From contig NC_092461.1 of assembly GCF_047495875.1 (NCBI RefSeq), positions 48,985,101-49,049,100 of the forward strand: a DNA stretch of 64,000 nucleotides, read 5' to 3'. Numbering within the stretch: the first letter of the stretch is position 1; every line of letters starts with the position of its first letter. The DNA comes from Pithys albifrons albifrons. Taxonomy: Eukaryota; Chordata; Aves; Passeriformes; Thamnophilidae. A program made the position numbers and the translations under genes. The notes beneath the pieces are model-generated. The model saw only the letters and a program-made list of their open reading frames with translations. It did no database searches and was not told the origin of the DNA. Shown piece by piece: positions 24,590-34,835 of the stretch.

Positions 24590-25463
24590 TGTCATGGTTT
24601 AAACCCTGCCAGCAACTAAGCACCACAAGCTGCTTGCTTGCTCCCTGGCAGTGGGATGGGAAGAGAATCAGAAAAGTGAGAAAACCCAGGGATTGTGATA
24701 AAGACTGTCTAACAGGGAAAGCAAAAGCCATGCACACAATAAAGCAAAACAAAGAATTCATTCACCCTTCCCCATGGGCAGGCAGGTGTTCAGCCATCTC
24801 CAGGGAAGCAGGGTTCCATCACATGTAATGGTGACTTGAGAAGAAAAACGCCATCTCTCCAAACATCCTCCCCTTCCGTCTTCATCCCCTGGCTTTATAT
24901 GCTGGGCATGATGCTGTATGGTCTGGAATATCGCTCTGGTCCGTTGGGGTCAGCTGTCCTGGTTGTGTCCCCTCCCAGCTCCCTGTGCACCCCCAGCCCC
25001 CTCACTGGTGGGGTGAGAAGCAGAAAAGGCCTGAACTCTATGTTAGTGCTGCTCAGTGATAACAAAAACATACCTCTGTTATCAACACTGTTTTCAGCAC
25101 AAATCCAAAACACAGCCCTAAACCTGCTACTATGAGGAAAATTAACTCTATTCCAGCCAAAACCAGCACTTTCTCCACCCCTTATTCCACACCATTTATT
25201 TCATGCTCAGGTTCCACACTCTCATAGAACATGACATTCTATGGTGTGGAATATTCCTTTGGCCAGTTTGGTCAACTGTCCTGGCTCCCTCCAGGCTTCT
25301 GTGCAGCTCCTCCCCGGCAGAGCATGGGAAAGTGAAAAGTCCTTGACTTGGGGGAAGCACTACTTAGCAACAACAAAAACATCAGTGTGTTATCAACATT
25401 ATTCTCATAATGAATCCATAACACAGCACTGTACCAGCGACTGATACAGCCCAAACCAGGACA
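24590..25463 (+). mobile_element. Endogenous retrovirus LTR, passerine type, with repeated 3' half
   Basis: Begins TGTCATGGTTTAA and reaches a first end-like segment (ccagccaaaaccagcac, near 25168). A second related 3' half follows (about 25205-25463) and ends cccaaaccaggaca. Shared blocks are gtctggaatatcgctctggt against gtgtggaatattcctttggc, ctgtcctgg, and the aacaaaaacat / tatcaacact blocks. Flanks are ATACA before TG (24585-24589) and ATACC after CA (25464-25468), a near-match 5-bp target-site duplication, so the whole block may be one insertion. No gag, pol or env coding remains. The assignment to passerine LTRs is from the general sequence pattern. Confidence 0.65.
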
Positions 25464-25468
25464 ATACC

Positions 25469-26982
25469 TTTAATGGGAGGTATGGAAATATGGCTACCTG
25501 TGTTAGGAGGAAAGGCAAAGCTGTCCCTGCTGACTTTTTCATTATGTCACATAACACTATCATCTCAACTTCTTCATACCTCCAGGATTTAGCCCATCAG
25601 AGGAATTTTTGAAATGCAGCGGCCATTAGGTCACACTGTAACAAGCAAATTCTGTTCTGGCATGAAAAAGCACACAAATATGTTTCTAACACTTCTATTG
25701 GAAAAAACATCTATTTGATAGTAGCAGGAACAGGTGGCTTTGTTAGCTACACAAGCTCATTCTACAATGCTTAAAGGCTGTTTGCTTCTCATCATACTGG
25801 ATGACAGTTCTGCTTCTGAGTATCTGATTTTGATAGCAGAAATTTGAATTGATCAGTTAGGGTTTTATACTGAATAGTTTTAATAAATCGTTACACTGGG
25901 AAAACTCTAAATATAATAAATACACCATTTCAAGGGGTGGAATGCACAGACCTGTATGTTATCCTCACAAGCAGAAAACATTCTCAGTTGTATTTTCTGA
26001 CATTTTCCAAGTTCTATCTCTAAATAATGTCACTTTGCCACACTGTTCTACAGCTCTCCAAAGGTATCCATGTGGTTGTGAAATGACAATCTCCACATGA
26101 CATAACATGTTGCCCTTTACTGGAGGTATCAACAGAACCACCAGCATTGCACACGTGAAGAAAGACTACACAAGATATTAAACAGAAATAAACACATGGT
26201 TACACAGTGTGTGAACCATGAAGTGAAATAGGAAGGATAATTTAAATTGAAAGAACCAACAAGTCTTTCCACTATCAATTCCTGGTTTCTGCTACAAAGG
26301 ATTCACAGGATTTCTTGGACCAAGACATGCAGTGAGTATGTGACTTGTCTGGCTTGAGCTGACCAGATACCTGTTCTGGCTGACCTTCCCAAAAGACAGA
26401 TGGGAAGCAGGGCTGTAGCTGGTACCACCATCCTGTGCATCCTGTCCTGTGAAGAAACACAGCCACAGGACCTGAGGAAATTTCTAGCTGGCATACAACC
26501 TAATCTTACACTGAAGGAATTGAATATAAAACCTCTCACAATTTGCCATGTTTATTGAACTGGTCATTTACTCACCTAGGTACTTTCTGCCCTGACTAAA
26601 ACAGCCACCTATCCCACAGTCTTATGTGCAACAGGTACACACCAGAGGTTAAAAAAGTACCCCTTGATGCCCTGTCATGTGGAGTGGAAAATGTCTCTTG
26701 CTTATTAGTATAGAAGCCAGAGAGTTAAGGATAAAGGAGCAACTTAAACCACCTTCTTAATTCCACATGCCAAAGCCAAGATAAGCCCCAGATTAAGAGA
26801 GCTGTGTTTCTTAAGAGCAGAGTGAATGCAGGAGACCACAGTTCTGCCTGACTTAGGCTCAGTCCTTAGACTGCAGTTACAAAGCTGGCCAGTAATTTAT
26901 CTGCCATGTTGACAGTTTTATTCTCTAATTTATTGTTCCAATCCCATGACAATTTAGCTTTCCACATCAGAAGAAAAAGACA
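25469..26982. other. Intergenic, no supported gene
   Basis: AT-rich sequence with only short chance frames. No repeat is recognised. Confidence 0.45.
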
Positions 26983-27121
26983 CTCCATCCCTGAAAGTGT
27001 TCAAGGCCATACTGGATGGGGCTTTGAGCAACCTGGTTTACTGGAAGGTGTTCCTGCCCATGGCATGGGGGTTGGAACTACATGATCTTTAAGGTCCCTT
27101 CCAAGCCAAATCATTCTGTAA
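26983..27121 (+). mobile_element. CR1 LINE 3' tail fragment
   Basis: The characteristic avian CR1 3' end is readable: gtgttcaaggccatactgga, gagcaacctggtttactgg, aggtgttcctgcccatggca, atgatctttaaggtcccttc and ending attctgtaac. It is heavily 5' truncated and noncoding. Confidence 0.9.
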
Positions 27122-29890
27122 CCTGCAGGCTGGACAAGTGTTTTGGGGGGAAATGTAAACTTTATATATAGTGTAATAGGCACACAGAAATAATCCCCAA
27201 GTGCTTAACAGTCAAAAACCTAAACATCGTCCTCACAAAAAAAGCCAGATGCGTCCATTTCCTCCTGGGCAGCATAAAACCACATCCCTAGCTTCTCTGG
27301 GAAACTAAATGGAAAATACTTGTGAATTGACAGGGATCCTTTAGCTGCTTCCAGTGTCTGCCAAGGAAAATCAGCTTCACTGAAAAGAGCTACTTGCCAA
27401 AAAGGAGTTTCTCTTACCTGCCCTTGGCTTCATTAGGGGTGTTTGAGGTTTCCCCTCACTCCACCAGGCTGTCTCCTATGGTAGCAGTGCAAACATCAGT
27501 GCTGCTGACAGCCTCTGAAGCTTTCCACTGAGCAGGCACGGCAAGACTGGAACTGTGGTGACTCAGGAACAGCCACAAATGCTCCAGAGACAAAGGGCCA
27601 TGAGCAATACTGTGTAAAATGCACGTATGCAGAAACTGGGGTGAGGATCATGTAGGGCTGGGGAGGAACATGGCACTGCCAGGAAAACAGGAATTGCTCT
27701 ATCTGGCAATGAGACTGGTAAAGCAAACTAAAACCCATTAATGCAAATCTTAATGACAAAGTTTTGTTTTTCACTTGGTACTCTAATAAGCAATTGCAGA
27801 ACCAAGGAAAAACAGATTTTTCCTAAGGTTGGGATATATGAGGAAAACAGAGCATGAAGAAGGGAAAAGAATTTGGAGTAGATGAAAAAGCTGCCTTGTT
27901 GCTGATTATGTCTTCCCTCTCCCCAGTTATCCGATATATAAAGCTCTGCAACTGTTGTCTCTAGCAGCATAGACAATTTTCTAATTCTCAGTAAATGAAC
28001 AGGAGCAGTAGTAGGCATGCCAGGAAGAGAGAACAGGCCCACACTGTACAACCCTCTCTTGCCCTGGATTCACTGCCTGCTGCCTCCGGCCCTCCTTCCA
28101 CCCCCTGTACATTCTCTGTTTGCTCCCTTTCCTTCCGTCCTTCCTCTCATGTTTCCCAGCTGCCATTTCAGAGCTGCCTTTCCCTGGCCACCCCCTCAGC
28201 TTCAGCTGCTTTCAGACACCCACCACATCACTCTGCATATGAAAATGAGCCATCACATTTTCCAGCCTCTGAAGCAAGAGATTATTTTTGGGAGATGTGG
28301 TTTTGACAGTTCTGCCCTGCAGTTCACAGGCAGAGCATAAGGCAAGGGGAGAAGAGGAGGGAAGGTATAGCAGTTGAACACACGTGAAGGGCTCCTGGCT
28401 GTGCACTCAGAGGGGACCGAAGGTCTCTGGTGGGACACAAAGCTCCCATGGACTATGGGAGCCAAGGAATAGATGTCTCCTCACTTCCTGGGGCTGCTCT
28501 TTCCCAACCCAAGGCCAGCTGCTAGCAGCACAGCTACAGGACATGCCACTGAGATGACAGTCGAGCTTGCTTGTGGAGGACAGGCACACCAAAGCCCCTC
28601 TCCACCCTCTCACATGCAGTCCCTCACCCCACTGCATCCCAATACCCCACATCACCTGGTAGACTTTTACAGAGCCCATACTCCCTGCCAAACCCAGACC
28701 TCATCTGAACATCTAGCCTAGAGGTCCTGGGGTGGGGAAGTGTAAGAGGATTTTGACCTACTAGCCCAACCCCAGACTTTCTGTGCCCTTTGACTGCAGC
28801 TGGTCAGTGCAAAATGCAAATCCTGCAGGGCCAGAAGGTCCTGTGCATGGGGATGGCAGCGGCAGCAGCAGCAGACAAGCACTGACATGGTGGGAACAAA
28901 GCCCTGGGGTGAGACTCTCACATAGGCAAAATGAGCAGGAGGTCTCCTGAGTAACCAGATGAGCTGAGAGTGAGGTGAGGTGTAGCTGCAGAGGGTTGCT
29001 CTGGAAATTAAAGTTGAAACAAACTAGTTTAAAGAAGCAAAGAAAGGGGGCAGTTGGAGGGCAGGGCTGAGAACACAATGGGATGGAGTGGCTGGAGGAG
29101 GAAAACATTAGGGAGAATCCAGAAATGGCTGAGGAGGCAGTGGGATATGAGCGGCCATAGGTGGTGTGGAGCAGGCTCCAGCAGGTGCAAGTTACTGAGA
29201 ATGGTCACAGGGAGAAGCTTTTATGGTCCAAAAGCAGTACAGAAGTCATGGGAAGGAAGGTGCATTAAGAGGTATTAAGAAGCAGAGTGTGTGGTAGAGC
29301 ACGTGAGACTGGCAGCTGGGAAAGGTGGGCCATGGAAACCTGTGGAGAATTCCTGCTGGAAGGGGTGCCACCAGCAGCAAGGGCCATCCTGCAGGACCCA
29401 CAGCAACAAAGAGCTGAAAGAGTTTACTGGGAGGATGGGCAATGAGGTAAAGCAAGGGCAGGGGGAGAGAGAAGAGTGGGAAAAGGACAAAAGAGAACAG
29501 GCCACCTGAAGCACGAGTTGCTGTTGCAAGATAGCCCTTTGTCAGCATTGGTCATATCCTACTTCACATCACATAAACTGAGAGAGATACGGCCAAAACT
29601 CCAAAGTATTTACAACAGCTTTGTTCAGTGTACCCTGGAAGTCACTCTTACAACAAATCTAAAAGGCACATGATCCAGCTCAAACATTGCTATGCTAGTT
29701 TCTTCATATTTCCATTTTATATGAAATGTATTCCCTCCAAAGAGCACTTTAGTTGTAGAAAATTACTGCAGAATTACCTTAACTTCCTCAAACAGTCTAG
29801 TACATACCTCCAACACCTTGCCATACCAAGCAAACTAAAAAAGGCAGCAGTATTTCATGTTATGGACCTTTTGTTCATGTTGGCAACCGG
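27122..29890. other. Intergenic, no supported gene
   Basis: Mixed composition with only short overlapping frames on both strands, none with recognisable domains. A short purine-rich, GC-moderate stretch lies at 29.0-29.5 kb. Confidence 0.45.
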
Positions 29891-30627
29891 GTTTTTGTCC
29901 TAGTTCAGCAGGTGAGACCAGTTTATCACTGTGTGGGGGTGATTAGAGCTATGTATTCTACACTGTCTATTAATTTCCCAAGAACTGTTAACAATGGACC
30001 ATTTGCAGCAGCTGCCCAGGGCACACCCGACTCCTCGGGGTGTGAGCTGGGTGTGAAAGGCACGTGTGAGATAAGAGCTGTGATAACTCCCCTCCAGGGA
30101 GTCGTTAGCACCTCCACACCCAGCCTGAGGGGGCGTGTCTGCTAATGGGCCAGCAACGATTCCGAAATACCCCATGACTCACAGAGTCAGATCACCCATT
30201 GTGGAACTCCCTGCCCTGAGGGAGGTATTGAGTGCTCCCACTGGGACCTGAGGGTACATAATCTTGGGGTTTGAAGACCTCAGGGAACCACTCATCAGAT
30301 CCCGAGGAGGATCAGAACCTTGACAGGAGGAGACCACCACTCTTGACCAGACTGTGACCATCATCTGCACCAACAGGTTATTTCACTTGCTTTTGCTTTG
30401 AACTTGGGGGGAACCACGTGGGTCTCAGCACAGGGGCTAACAAACACCATTGTGTTTGTACCCCAGGGTGCTGGGTTATACTTCTGGGGTTTGTGGGTTA
30501 AAACCAATTTATCTTTGTGCCATTGCATTTATTGTAATATTGTTATTAGATTGTAGCTCTGACTTATAATCTCTTTTGTGTTGTGTTTGTTTCTCCTGCT
30601 GGTTTACATTTAAACCAGCACAGTTTT
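29891..30627 (+). mobile_element. Solo LTR of an endogenous retrovirus, with 5-bp target-site duplication
   Basis: The LTR runs 29896-30622 (727 bp), begins TGTCCTAGTTCAGCAG and ends TTAAACCAGCACA. It is flanked by a perfect direct repeat GTTTT at 29891-29895 and 30623-30627. TG...CA ends and a 5-bp duplication fit an ERVL-type LTR left by recombination between two LTRs. No viral coding sequence is present. The intact duplication suggests a fairly recent insertion. Confidence 0.82.
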
Positions 30628-31021
30628 TAACACTAAAGTTCTCAGTATGTCAGTAAAAGCTTTACATATATCCATTGCATACAAGTAAGGGTGAAAAAGT
30701 GACAATTTTCTGCTGAATATACAGGCAGGAGCTATTAGTTTTGTGAGTGAATTTATCACACAAGCTTAAACTGTAATGCAGGTGCAACTTTTACAGATTC
30801 AGTTTCAGGGAAAATAATATGCTTTAAATGAGATTTCAAAATGTTTTAAATAAAACCAATTACAATCACAAAAACCATGACAGAACTTACCACAAACAGA
30901 AGACACAGAATTTCACCAAGAACTATTGTGCATTAGTGCCACCATCTTTATTATAGAAGAATTAAGCAGAATGGAAGAATACTGGACCATGAAACCATTG
31001 AGAAGTGGAAGGACAGGAAGA
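30628..31021. other. Short AT-rich spacer
   Basis: Unique-looking AT-rich sequence between the solo LTR and the CR1 element. No gene or site recognised. Confidence 0.5.
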
Positions 31022-31648
31022 GTCACAGAATCAGTTAGGTTGGAAAAGACTTCTGAGGTCTTAGAGTCAAACCTATGACCAAACACCACAACTAGACCAC
31101 AGCACTAAGTGCCACATCCAGTCTTTCCTTAAACTCCTCCAGGGATGGTGCCTCCATCACCTCCCTGGGCAGCCCATTCCAGTGTCTGACCGCCCTTTCT
31201 GTGAAGAAATGCCTCCTAATGTCTAATGTAAACCACTCCTGGTGCAACTTGAGACTACGTCCTCTCATCCTGTCACTGGTTATCTGGGAGAAGAGACTGA
31301 CCCCACCTGGCTACAACCTCCTTTCAGAGTTGTAGAGAATGATAAGGCCACCCCTGAGCCTCCATTTCTTCAGACTAAACACCCCCAGCTCCCTCAGTTG
31401 TTCCTCATAGGACTTGTGCTCCACACGCTTCACCAGCTTTGCTGCCTTTATCTGGACCTGCTCCAGCACCTCAATGTCCTTCCTGAATTGAGGGGCCCAG
31501 AACTAGACACAGCACTCAAGGTGCAGCCCCACCAGTGATGAGTACAGAGGGACAATCACTGCCCTGGTCCTGCTGGCCATGCCATTCCTGATATAGGCCA
31601 GGATGCCATTGGCCTTCTTGGACACTGGGGGACACAGCTGGCTGATGT

Positions 31649-31987
31649 TCAGCTGCTGTCAACCAGCACTCCCAGGTCTTTTTCTGCCAGGCTACTTTCC
31701 AGCCATTCATCCCCAAGCCTGTACTGCTGCCTGGCATTGTTGTCACCAAAGTGTAGGACCTGGCACTTTGTGTTATTGAACCTCATACCACTGGCTTCAG
31801 CCCAAAGATCCAGCCTGTCCAGATCACTCTGCAGAGCCTTTCTATCCCTATCCAACTTGGTGTCATCTGCAAATTTACTTGATCCCCTCATCCAGATTAT
31901 CAATAAAGATACTGAACAGGCCTGGGCCCAACCCTGATCCCTGGGGGACACCACTAATAACTGGATGCCAACAGGATGCAGCACCAT
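31649..31987 (-). pseudogene. CR1 reverse transcriptase remnant (FADD motif)
   Basis: A frame of 112 codons inside the CR1 element. It holds [20 protein letters not shown], equivalent to the RT palm motif with two catalytic aspartates, then the thumb-proximal LGVLVDSS. It is cut off from the upstream RT segment by a frameshift, so it cannot make active enzyme. Confidence 0.9.
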
Positions 31988-32147
31988 TCACCAGCACCCT
32001 CTGGGCCCAGCCATCCAGCCAGTTCTTAACCCAGCCAAGAGTGCCCCTGTCCAAGCCATGGGCTGCCAGCTTTTCCAGGAGAATGCTATGGCAGATGGTG
32101 TAAAAGGCTTTGCTGAAGTTCAGGTAGACATATCCACAGCCTTCCCC

Positions 32148-32360
32148 TCATCCACCAGGAGGGTTCACCTTGTAATAAAAGGAGATCAGGTTTGTAAGAC
32201 AGGACCTACATTTCCTAAACCTATCCTGGCTGGGTTTGATGTCTTGATTGTCTTGTAGGTGCCATTTGATCAAACTCAAGATCTTCTGCTCCATAACCTT
32301 GCCAGGCAATGAGGTCAGGCTGACAGGTTTGTAGTCCCCCGTATGTTCCTTCTGGCCCAT
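32148..32360 (-). pseudogene. CR1 reverse transcriptase remnant, N-terminal RT segment
   Basis: Encodes DYKPVSLTSLPGKVMEQKIL, then SQDRFRKCRSCLTNLISFYY. This matches the CR1 RT fingers region, where intact copies have an SQHGF-like motif; here it reads SQDRF. Out of frame with the FADD fragment. Confidence 0.88.
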
Positions 32361-33532
32361 ATGGGAGTCACACTGTCCAACTTTCAGTCATCTGGGACCT
32401 CCCTGGTCAGACAGGACTGATGATAGATGATGGAAAGTGGCTTGGTGAGCTCTTCTGCCAGCTCCCTCATCTCCCTAGGATGGATCCCATCTGGTCCCAT
32501 AGACGCAGGGGCATCTAAGTGGCACAGCAGGTGACTACTTTCTCCTGGATTACAGAGAGTGCATTCTGCTCCCCATTCCTGTCCACCACCTCAGGAGGCC
32601 AGTTGTCCTGAGGATAATTGGTTCTGCTATTAACACTGAGGCTAAGAAGGTGTTTGAAAAAAAAGAAAAAAGAAAAACGCTTTGAGCGAGGCTGGACCGC
32701 CCGGGAGGAGGAGAAGGAGAGATCTCCCAAGTGAAAATGAGTAAGTAGGAAAAATGGAACTGAACCACAACGAAGCATCAACAGCGTTTCTAGAGCAGAG
32801 CCCCCCTCAGCTGCAGCCTGGCTCGGATCCGACTTCTCTGCTCCTGACACATAGCGCCGCCCTTTCTGCTCTCGTTAAAACTTTCTGACGGCAAAAAGGA
32901 CTCGCCTTAAACCCTGCAAGGACCATAACGTATGGCAGGGCTCTCGCCCTCCTGGCGATCAGTGGTGATCCGGCGGAGCCGCTCCCGAGCCGCCAGGGCG
33001 CAGCTGCCGGGAGCGGGCGGGGGAGCCGTGGGGCCGCCCTGCCCGGGGGCTCCTTCGGAGCTCCCTCGGGCAGCCGCGTCCCGGCTGGACACGGACAGCG
33101 CCGGTGCTGACCCGGGGTGTCCCGACGCGCGGCAGCGACCCCCAGCCCGAGGGTATTGCCAGGACACAGTCGCGGGTTCCCGAGCGCGCTCAGCCAAGGG
33201 GATGGGCCAGAAAGTCTCGAGGAGATCGGAGCGATCGCGCCGCCCTCCTCCGCCTCTCCCCCCACTCGCGGCCCCGCTTCACCTCTGCGTGGCGGGGAGC
33301 GGGGGCCGCGCTGGGGAGGTTACTCCCGCTTCCTCCCCCGCCGCCCTGTGACCTCATGCGGGAGGAAGCGCCGGGCCGCCCCCGCCGCTCCCACACGGAT
33401 GCCGGAGAGGGCAGGGCCGGGCAGGGCAGAGGCCGGAGGGGCCGCCCTGACTCAGCCCCCGCGGACACGCCGCGCTGACACTCCGCACACGCCGCCGAGC
33501 GGCCGCCGATCACGCGCGGGCGCTCGGCACCC

Positions 33533-33569
33533 ATTGGCCGCCGCCCCACACACCTTTGCCGGCGATTGG
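33533..33569. promoter_or_regulatory. Paired inverted CCAAT boxes (NF-Y type)
   Basis: ATTGG at 33533-33537 and again at 33565-33569, exactly 32 bases apart, the spacing of about three helical turns typical of NF-Y pairs. They precede candidate first exon A by roughly 70-110 bases. A GC box (ccccgccc) lies just downstream. Confidence 0.6.
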
Positions 33570-33639
33570 TGGAGGGCGGCTCGGGGCCCCGCCCACCCCC
33601 CCGCGCGCGGGCCCCGGGGGCGCGGCCGCCCGAGCGCGA

Positions 33640-33742
33640 GCGGCGAACAAAAAGAGGAAAACCGGGAGACCGGCGGCAGCGGCGGCAGCGCGGGGCAGGC
33701 TCGGCTCGGCTCGGCTCGGCTCGGCTCGGCTCCGCTCCTCCG
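33640..33742 (+). other. KLF10: Candidate KLF10 noncoding first exon A
   Basis: Lies just after the paired CCAAT boxes and ends at a strong donor (ctccg|gtgagc, GT at 33743-33744). The start is a guess from promoter geometry. No ATG in frame with the coding exon is present. It contains the (TCGGC)6 tract at 33701-33730. It would splice to the acceptor before 35750. RNA evidence is needed to confirm it. Confidence 0.45.
33701..33730. repeat. (TCGGC)6 pentanucleotide repeat
   Basis: Six exact copies of TCGGC immediately before the splice donor of candidate first exon A. It would be in the 5'UTR if that exon is used. Confidence 0.9.
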
Positions 33743-33861
33743 GTGAGCGACACGGCACCCGGGGGGGACGCGCGGCTGGGCACGAAGGGAGTCCCCGGGG
33801 ATGGCGCCGGAGGGGGATCCCCAGGGCACGTGCTGGGGCGACCCGGGGGGGAGGAGGGACC

Positions 33862-33974
33862 CTGGGCGGCGGCACCGGCGGGACACCGGGCTGGGGCGGC
33901 GGCACCGGCACCGGCGGCACACGGGGCTGGGGCGGCGGCACCGGCACCGGCGGCACACGGGGCTGGGGCGGCGG
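33862..33974. repeat. 36-bp GC-rich minisatellite
   Basis: Two identical 36-bp units (33891-33926 and 33927-33962), starting ctggggcggcggcaccgg, preceded by a degenerate 29-bp unit and followed by a 12-base partial unit. It lies in the CpG island, just inside the intron after candidate exon A. Confidence 0.9.
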
Positions 33975-34427
33975 CTGGACAGGATGAGGCGCGGCGGAGT
34001 CTGAGGCTGCTGTCGGAGAGCCGCACGCGGTGAGAGCCCTCCGAGGGCCAGGATGGCGAGGAAAGCTGCAGGATGAAGGGAGGCAGGGAGAGAAGACGCC
34101 GGAAACCTGTTGGCAGCGCCGGTCCAGCTCCGCGCAGCCCCTGTGCCTGCCTGCCCTCCCGGCCGGGGGCGCCGGGCTCGCCGGCTGCAAGTGCCAGGCG
34201 GCGGCGGAGGAGGAGAGAGCCGAGGGGATCCCGGCGCCACGCGGGATGTGCGGCGCGGGGCAGGAAAGCCGAGCGGCGCTGCGCGAAGAGCCGGCCGCCG
34301 CCCCCGTTCCCGCTCCCCGCGGGGACGCCTCTTCGCTTCCCTTCCCCCCCCCCCTGCGGGAGGCGCCGGGTGTGGCGGCGGTGACCCGAGCCCGGCCCCC
34401 GCCCGCCGTGACGGCTCGTCCCGCCCT

Positions 34428-34468
34428 CCCTGCCTGCCTCCCTCCCTCCCTCCTTCCCGCCCTTCCCT
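34428..34468. repeat. CCCT-type pyrimidine-rich simple repeat
   Basis: Runs of tccctgcctgcc, tccctccctccc and ttccc within the CpG island; a polypyrimidine tract between the two candidate first exons. Confidence 0.7.
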
Positions 34469-34551
34469 CCCCGCCGCGCGCCGGGGCGGGGGCGCCGCGC
34501 GGGGAACTGGGGGAAAGGTCGGCGCGCGGCAGTGCCCGATCACGCTTTGTT

Positions 34552-34677
34552 CACGTGCCCCGCCCCGGGCCGCGCCTTGCGCGGCACCAGCCAATGGGCG
34601 CCCGGCGCGGCTCTGGGGGAACCTATAGGGGAGGGCGCGGGCGGCTCGCGCGGGGGTGGCTGGCGGGGTGCGCTGAG
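34552..34677 (+). promoter_or_regulatory. KLF10: Candidate second KLF10 core promoter and first exon B
   Basis: In order: E-box CACGTG (34552-34557), CCAAT (34591-34595, agccaatgggcg), a TATA-like CCTATAGG about 30 bases on (34622-34629), and a strong splice donor gag|gtgagg with exon end at 34677. The spacing is that of a classic core promoter with a very short noncoding first exon starting near 34650. It could be the alternative to first exon A. No in-frame ATG is present. Confidence 0.45.
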
Positions 34678-34693
34678 GTGAGGAAGGCGCGCG

Positions 34694-34738
34694 CCAATAG
34701 GCGGGGGCGGGGCCCGGGGCGGGGCCCGGGGCGGGGGC
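34694..34738. promoter_or_regulatory. CCAAT box and GC-box array
   Basis: CCAAT at 34694-34698 followed by three overlapping GC boxes in a tandem ggggcggggccc repeat (34701-34738). Strong Sp/KLF-type binding sequence with G-quadruplex potential. Confidence 0.65.
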
Positions 34739-34767
34739 TGAGCCACGCCCACCCTCGCTAAGGGGAT

Positions 34768-34792
34768 GCGCGCGCGCGCGCGTGTGTGTGAA
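34768..34792. repeat. (CG)n-(TG)n dinucleotide repeat
   Basis: An alternating purine-pyrimidine tract, gcgcgcgcgcgc then gtgtgtgtg, at the 3' edge of the CpG island. Alternating CG can adopt Z-DNA. Confidence 0.85.
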
Positions 34793-34835
34793 TGTGTTTA
34801 TTCACAGGGAGTGTGCATATATAAATACATATACG

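Larger units (their letters stand above)
31022..32660 (-). mobile_element. CR1 LINE, 5'-truncated, antisense, with decayed reverse transcriptase
   Basis: The 3' end is at the left (on the plus strand cacagaatcagttaggttgg, aaaagacttctgaggtc) and the coding part runs to the right. Minus-strand 31649-31987 encodes a reverse transcriptase fragment with the catalytic FADD motif (31862-31873) followed by [20 protein letters not shown] and EKDLGVLVD. Minus-strand 32148-32360 encodes an earlier RT segment, DYKPVSLTSLPGKVMEQKIL. The two lie in different frames, so the ORF2 is frameshifted. The 5' truncation point abuts the KLF10 CpG island. About 1.64 kb of a full element of about 4.5 kb. Confidence 0.93.
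32860..34790. promoter_or_regulatory. KLF10: CpG island and promoter region of KLF10
   Basis: About 1.9 kb of very GC- and CpG-rich sequence directly upstream of the KLF10 coding exons. It contains inverted and direct CCAAT boxes, an E-box, GC boxes and two strong splice donors (33743 and 34678) that could each end a noncoding first exon. The boundaries are by eye. Mammalian KLF10 is known to use two promoters (the TIEG and EGR-alpha forms), which fits the two donor sites. Open frames in this interval, up to 380 codons on the minus strand, are composition artefacts. Confidence 0.8.

Noticed and set aside
31649..32360. Reverse transcriptase-like frames considered as a domesticated gene
   Set aside because: They sit inside a recognisable CR1 element with its standard 3' region and are frameshifted against each other, so they are LINE remnants.
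33190..34594. Long minus-strand frames (278 and 380 codons) across the KLF10 CpG island
   Set aside because: Pro/Ala/Arg-rich low-complexity translation driven by composition and by the TCGGC and 36-bp repeats. All frames in the area are open.
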